20,000 nucleotides of DNA, taken from positions 20,001 through 40,000 of the forward strand of contig CAUYUJ010004597.1 of assembly GCA_963575745.1 (NCBI GenBank), written 5' to 3'. The notes under the pieces were generated by a model. The model saw nothing but the letters and a program-made list of their open reading frames with translations. It was not told where the DNA came from and searched no databases. Below, piece after piece: positions 16,656 through 20,000 of this stretch. This DNA comes from Prorocentrum cordatum. Taxonomy: Eukaryota > Sar > Dinophyceae > Prorocentrales > Prorocentraceae. The position numbers and the translations under genes were made by a program. Numbering within the stretch: position 1 is the stretch's first letter; every line of letters begins with the position of its first letter.

Positions 16656-17150
16656 TTCAACCTCCAAATACCCCCGGAGCCCCGAAACGGACCCCCAGAA
16701 GCCCAACACGCCTCCGGAACCGACCGGCGCCTCCAGCGCATACCCCTCCCCATGTTTTGCCACTCCTCCCGCCCCCGGAAGCTCCGGAGGCACCGGAAAC
16801 TCCAAAACCTCCGTTTTTTCCTCCTCCTCCTCCTCCTCCTCCTCCTCCTCCTCCTCCGCCATTTCGACCTCCGGATGCCCCCAGACGCCCGAAACGCCTC
16901 CGGAACCGTCCCGCGCCTCCAGCGCGCACTCCTCCCTATAATCTGCCACTCCTCCCGCTCCCGAGAACTCCGGAGGCTCCGGACGCTCCGGAGCCACCGT
17001 TTTCTCCTCCTCCTCCTCCTCCTCCTCCTCCTCCTCCTCCTCCGCCTCAATTTCGACCTCCGAATGCCCCCAGGAGCCCGAAACGCGTCCGAGACCGTCC
17101 GACGCCTCCGGCGCGCACCCCTCCCTATGATTTGCCAATCCCCCCGCTCC
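16654..17150. repeat. Three imperfect long tandem repeats with (TCC)n tracts
   Basis: Three copies of a unit starting 'atttc(a/g)acctcc' at 16654, 16861 and 17050, so the periods are 207 and 189. Copies 1 and 2 each end in a pure (TCC)n tract (16820-16857 and 17004-17044) preceded by 'ccgtttt'. Shared segments include 'gcctccggaacc' and 'gccactcctcccgc'. On the minus strand the tracts encode poly-Glu in the giant gene's frame. The first two copies carry a GAAATGG start context at 16655 and 16862; the third has ATT instead. Confidence 0.8.
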
Positions 17151-17154
17151 CGAG

Positions 17155-17217
17155 AGCTCCGGAAGCTCCGAATGCTCCGGAAGCTCCGGACGCTCCGGAA
17201 GCTCCGGAAACGCCGGA
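17155..17217. repeat. 9-bp tandem repeat (agctccgga), seven units
   Basis: Seven consecutive 9-base units with consensus agctccgga, degenerate at the first bases and in the last unit (aacgccgga). Read on the minus strand in the giant frame they give a P-E-(L/R/H) pattern. Scattered 'gctccgga' words continue the same theme inside the neighbouring long repeats (for example 16963-16995). Confidence 0.75.
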
Positions 17218-17300
17218 CAAGAAAATGCCCGCGAGAATTTCGCGAGCGTTTCCCCCTCCGAGCATCCGTTTCCAAGGAGCTCCGTCTCGCCTAGGAAGCC

Positions 17301-18016
17301 GCGCGCCGGGCAGAGAGACGCCCGCGAAAAAATCGCGAGCGTTTCCCCCTCCGAGCGCGCGCCCCCAGAGGAATCAACGCGGCCCCGGGGACCGCGCGCC
17401 GGGCAGGAAAACGCACGCGAAAAATTCGCGAGCGTTTCCCCCTCCCAGCGCGCGTTCCCAGAGGAATCAACGCTGCTCCGGGGACCGCGCGCCGGGCGGG
17501 AAAACGCCCGCGAAAAATTCGCGAGCGTTTCCCCTTCCCAGCGCGCGTTCCCAGAGGACTCAACGCCGCCCCGGAGACCGCGCGCCGGGCAGGAAAACGC
17601 CCGCGAAAAATTCGCGAGCGTTTCCCCCTCCCAGCGCGCGTTCCCAGAGGAATCAACGCTGCTCCGGGGACCGCGCGCCGGGCAGGAAAACGCCCGCGAA
17701 AAATTCGCAAGCGTTTCCCCCTCCCAGCGCGCGTTCCCAGAGGAATCAACGCTGCTCCGGGGACCGCGCGCCGGGCAGGAAAACGCCCGCGAAAAATTCG
17801 CGAGCGTTTCCCCCTCCCAGCGCGCGTTCCCAGAGGAATCAACGCCGCCCCGGGAACCGCGCGCCGGGCAGGAAAACGCCCGCGAAAAATTCGCGAGCGT
17901 TTCCCCCTCCCAGCGCGCGGTCCCAGAGGAATCCACGCCGCCCCGGGAACCGCGCGCCGGACAGGGAAACGCCCGCGAAAAATTCGCGAGCGTTTCCCCC
18001 TCCCAGCGCGCGGTCC
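17301..18016. repeat. 93-bp minisatellite, about 7.7 units, each with a palindrome
   Basis: Units start at 17301, 17394, 17487, 17580, 17673, 17766, 17859 and 17952 (the last partial). The spacing is exactly 93 each time, with no indels. A diverged partial unit precedes the array (17222-17300). Each unit carries the palindrome aaacgcccgcgaa-aaa-ttcgcgagcgttt: 12 of 13 positions pair around a 3-base loop in the consensus, with minor variants in the first unit and the leader. Units differ mainly in the last third. Helentron-derived elements (HINEs/DINE-1) often carry a central tandem repeat, so this may be a transposon-internal array. Confidence 0.9.
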
Positions 18017-18053
18017 CGTGCGTCGTGCCCCCCGCCCCCGCGCCCACTCCCTG

Positions 18054-18162
18054 GGTCCCCGGCCCCGACCCCGGCCCCGGCCCCTGGGTCTCCGCCCCCG
18101 GCCCCCGCCCCGGCCCCGGCCCCGGCCCCGCCCTCGACCTCGGCCCCGCCCCCGCCCCAAAC
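18054..18162. repeat. CCCCGG-type GC repeat, G-quadruplex-prone on the minus strand
   Basis: An irregular run of cccggcccc words over about 110 bases, with no A or T over long stretches. The minus strand carries many GGGG runs separated by two bases, the layout that favours G-quadruplexes. It lies on the gene's own sense strand, upstream of the coding domains. In the giant frame it encodes Gly/Pro/Ala. Confidence 0.75.
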
Positions 18163-18285
18163 GCACAAGCAGCCTTTCCCAACAAATCAGTCGTGGCACT
18201 TAGCCCTGAATATCCGACGCATTGGGGGGTTACCCCGGGAGGTTCGGGCCGCGGAAGCGCGCCCGGGACGAGAGACACCGGCCAG

Positions 18286-18439
18286 CCCACATAGGCGCGT
18301 GACCAATGCCCCTCGCCCCCGCCCGAGAGATAGTGACCACCCACATAGGCGAAGTCACTATCTCCCTCCATCCCCAGCCCACTTAGGCGCCAGGGGATGG
18401 AGTTCCCCTTCCCAGCCCACTTAGGCGCCAGGGAAGGGG
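18286..18439. promoter_or_regulatory. Cluster of stem-loops sharing a CCCAC(A/T)TAGGCG loop
   Basis: The 12-base word cccac(a/t)taggcg occurs at 18286, 18340, 18378 and 18416. The last three each sit in the loop of a perfect hairpin. Hairpin A has arms 18327-18337 and 18354-18364 (11 bp, 16-base loop). B has 18366-18375 and 18393-18402 (10 bp, 17-base loop). C has 18405-18413 and 18431-18439 (9 bp, 17-base loop). B and C have identical loops, agcccacttaggcgcca, but unrelated stems. Only one or two bases separate neighbouring hairpins. The copy at 18286 lacks a clear local stem. The role is unknown; a Rep recognition site or structured RNA is possible. Confidence 0.8.
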
Positions 18440-18470
18440 GCGGCGAAGGTTGGAGGAAAGAGAGAGGAGG

Positions 18471-18497
18471 TTTTTTTTTTGTTTGTTTTGTTTGTTG
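18471..18497. repeat. T-run / A-rich tract beside the hairpins
   Basis: Ten T followed by gtttgttttgtttgttg on the + strand, the only strongly AT-rich stretch in the right third of the window. It starts 31 bases to the right of hairpin C. On the + strand it could end an RNA polymerase III transcript. On the minus strand it is an A-rich tract upstream of the gene. Confidence 0.6.
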
Positions 18498-18660
18498 CCC
18501 CGCCCCCCCGCCCCGCGCCCCCGCGCGCGCGCCCCTCGCGCGCGCCCGGGGAGGGAGAGGGGGCCGGGGAGAGCCTGTTTGAGCCAAAACGGCCGCGGCG
18601 GGGCGGTCGTCGACGTCGCTGTCGCCGTCGTCGCCCGCGGCGGCGGCGGCGGCAGCGGCG
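18498..18660. other. GC-only spacer, no gene seen
   Basis: Cytosine runs and CG alternation (for example cgcgcgcgcc near 18520-18545), then a (GGC)n-rich stretch near 18630-18660. It is CpG-dense and could be part of a CpG-island-like promoter. I see no supported gene. Confidence 0.4.
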
Positions 18661-18931
18661 GCGACGGCAGCTCCGGCGGCGGTCCTGCTGCTCCTCCTGC
18701 TCCCTCTGCTCTTCCTTCTGCTCTTGCCGTCTCTCTTCCTGCTCCCTCTTGCTCTTCTGTTCCTTCGTCCCCTCCCCTCGCCTCTCCGCCCTTCTCTCGC
18801 TCTCCCGCTCCCTGCCTCCCCCGCGTCCCTCCTGCCGCTCCGTGCCCCTCCTGCTGCCCCCCCCTGCTCCCTCCTGTTCCCGCCCGCCGCCTCCCCACCG
18901 TGTTCGCTTCCTCCCTCCTCCTTCTTGCGTC

Positions 18932-18972
<41 letters not shown>

Positions 18973-19913
18973 GCCGCCGTTTCCTGCTGCTCGCCCCCCC
19001 ACCTCCTCCTCTTCTCTGCTGCTCGTTCTCTGCTCCTCTTTCCCTCTTCCTTCTGTTTTCTCTCCCCTCGTCTCCTCCTTTTGTCGTCCTCTTGCTCTCT
19101 CCTTGCCTCCCTCCCTCCCTCCCCCCTCCCTCCCTCCCTCCCTCCCTCCCGCCCTTCCTTCACCTCTGTCCCCCCTTTCCACCATCCCCCCCTCCCCCTC
19201 CCTCGCTCGCTCGCTCGCTTCCTCCCTGCTCCCTCCCTCCCTCCCTGCTCCCTCCCTCCTTCTGCCTCCCTGCTGCCCCTCCCCGTGCTGCCCCCTGCTC
19301 CCTCCTCTGTCTCCCTCCTTGCGGGTGCCTCCCAGGCCTCCCTCCCACATCTATCCTTCCCAGGCCCTCCTCCTAGGCCTCCCTCCAAGGCCTCCCTCCC
19401 GCATCCCTCCCTCCCAGGCCTCGCCCCCAGGCCTCCTTCCCAGGCCTCCCTCCCGCATCGCTCCCTCCCAGGCCTCCCTCCCAGGCTCTTCCTCCAGGCC
19501 GCCCTCCCACATCCCTCCTTCCCAGGCCTCCCTCCCAGGCCTCCCTCCCAGGCCTCCCTCCCGCATCCCTCCCTCCGAGGCCTGCCTCCCAGGCCTCCCT
19601 CCCAGGCCTCCCTTTCCACATGCATCCTCCAGGCCTCTCTCCCAGGACTCCCCCCGCATCCCTCCCAGGCCTCCCTCATGCCTCTCCTCGCACCCCTCCC
19701 TCTGAGGCCTCCCTCCCAGGCCTCCCTCCCATCCCACATCCCCCTCCCAGGCCTCGCTCCCAGGCCGCCCTCCAAAATTCCTCCTTCTCAGGCCTCTCTC
19801 CCAGGCCTCCCTCCCGCACCCCTCCTTCCCAAGCCTCCCTCCCAGGCCTCCCTCCCAGGCCTCCCTCCCGCATCCATCTCTCCTCCAAGGGCAGCAAGCG
19901 GACGGCAGAGCAG
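18660..19913. repeat. Long pyrimidine-rich tract (+ strand), no gene
   Basis: About 1.25 kb of nearly unbroken C/T with scattered G. It includes (GTC)10 at 18934-18963 running straight into (GCC)5, (CCCT)n near 19105-19150, and a short GCTC repeat near 19204-19220. Long open frames here on both strands have only repeat-derived, biased composition, so I call none a gene. Such homopurine-homopyrimidine tracts can form triplexes. Confidence 0.8.
19341..19890. repeat. 54-bp higher-order minisatellite built from ccctcccaggcct subunits
   Basis: The marker word 'cat' (from cgcatc or cacatc) recurs at 19348, 19402, 19456, 19510 and 19564, exactly 54 bases apart, and then at 19619 (55). Between markers are degenerate subunits of the type ccctcccaggcct. 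Beyond 19620 the register decays, with further cgcatc/cacatc words near 19657, 19737 and 19870. The period is a multiple of three, but I see no evidence of coding. Confidence 0.8.
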
Positions 19914-20000
19914 TGAGGGAGGGAGGGAGGGAGAAAGGGAGGGCGGGAGGGAGCAGGGACGGAGGGAGCAGGGAGGGAGGAAGCAGGAGGAGAGAAGCAG
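19914..20000. repeat. Purine-rich end, strand switch of the CT tract
   Basis: From about 19914 the + strand becomes gaggg-type purine repeats to the edge (gggagcaggga words). This is the reverse-complement style of the ctccctgctccc words at about 19220-19310. It may be the start of an inverted copy or just a simple-repeat switch; the window ends too soon to tell. Confidence 0.6.

Larger units (their letters stand above)
16656..18371 (-). other. In-frame upstream extension (possible N-terminus or 5' leader)
   Basis: The giant gene's frame has no stop from 16655 up to an ATG at 18371 (context gggATGG), and on to a stop at 19788. If 18371 is the start, the protein gains 572 residues. It would begin MEGDSDFAYVGGHYLSGGG, followed by a Gly/Pro-rich block, eight 31-residue repeats and three acidic repeats with 13-residue poly-Glu. 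Repeat periods of 207, 189, 93 and 9 bases are all multiples of three, as expected for coding repeats. Against this, differences between the 93-bp copies are often amino-acid changing in this frame, and other frames are open here too. Confidence 0.35.

Noticed and set aside
16930-16942. TATA-like 'ccctataatc' as a promoter
   Set aside because: It lies inside a repeat unit, its counterparts in other copies differ (ccctatgat, ccccatgtt), and its position relative to any start is arbitrary.
17301-18016. CRISPR-like appearance of the regular 93-bp array
   Set aside because: The whole unit repeats, without short repeats alternating with unique spacers, and the setting is a eukaryotic transposon.
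16298-18199. Arg/Gly-rich minus-strand frames of about 300 codons in other registers
   Set aside because: They arise because the repeats lack stop words in several frames. They have no link to the transposase frame.
18190-18260. tRNA-derived or Pol III promoter (B-box-like ggttcgggcc at 18241)
   Set aside because: One key base of the B box differs, no A box fits at the right distance, and no tRNA cloverleaf can be drawn.
18219-18309. Inverted repeat gcattgg / ccaatgc around the first loop-word copy
   Set aside because: Only 7 bases match over a 77-base gap; this is within chance for the region and unlike the tight hairpins next to it.
18397-19916. Ser/Pro/Leu- or Glu/Gly-rich frames over the CT tract on both strands
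   Set aside because: The low-complexity DNA is open in most frames, and the translations are simple repeats without domain signals.

Overview
The window looks like eukaryotic DNA, very GC-rich (about 70% by eye), and is dominated by one giant reading frame on the minus strand. From an ATG at 16655 the frame runs about 5,550 codons without a stop to the left edge, where it is cut off. Translated, it is a rolling-circle transposon protein of the Helitron/Helentron class. In N-to-C order I read: acidic and low-complexity N-terminus; three MTDF-type short motifs; a Cys-rich module; a CW-like zinc finger; five basic RRLGRK repeats; a DUF6570-like Cys region; a Helitron_like_N/Rep region with an HUH pair and a Y-x3-Y pair; a Pif1-family SF1 helicase with all main motifs; an unassigned helical linker; an endonuclease/exonuclease/phosphatase (EEP) domain with intact active-site motifs; and a ubiquitin-specific protease (USP, peptidase C19) domain with Cys, His and Asp boxes. 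Rep, helicase and EEP are the standard Helentron set. A C-terminal fused USP is the unusual part.

Layout: 1-450 is a Gly/Ala-rich tail after the USP; 450-1375 USP; 1755-2505 EEP; 2506-4090 linker; 4100-5750 helicase; 6400-10800 Rep region; 10758-11240 DUF6570-like; 12690-14720 N-terminal motif-rich region; 14720-16655 weakly recognisable N-terminus. Upstream of the gene (16656-18500) lies a set of structured repeats: three long acidic-coding units with (TCC)n tracts, a 9-bp repeat, eight 93-bp minisatellite units each holding a near-perfect palindrome, a C4G2-type block, and a compact trio of perfect hairpins that share one loop on three different stems. The same minus frame stays open through all of these, up to a stop at 19788, and every repeat period there is a multiple of three, so the true start is uncertain.

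From about 18660 to 19913 the + strand is nearly pure pyrimidine, including a 54-bp higher-order minisatellite, and then flips to purine-rich to the end. I see no gene there. I find no tRNA, rRNA, CRISPR array or prokaryotic operon structure. The host cannot be named; a GC-rich alga or protist, or a GC-rich animal genome, would fit.

Inferred teamwork: Rep nicks and joins DNA, Pif1 helicase unwinds, EEP may cleave target or donor DNA, and USP may remove ubiquitin from the transposase or a host factor. Repeats and hairpins upstream may be terminal or subterminal cis elements. The element's other end lies beyond the left edge.
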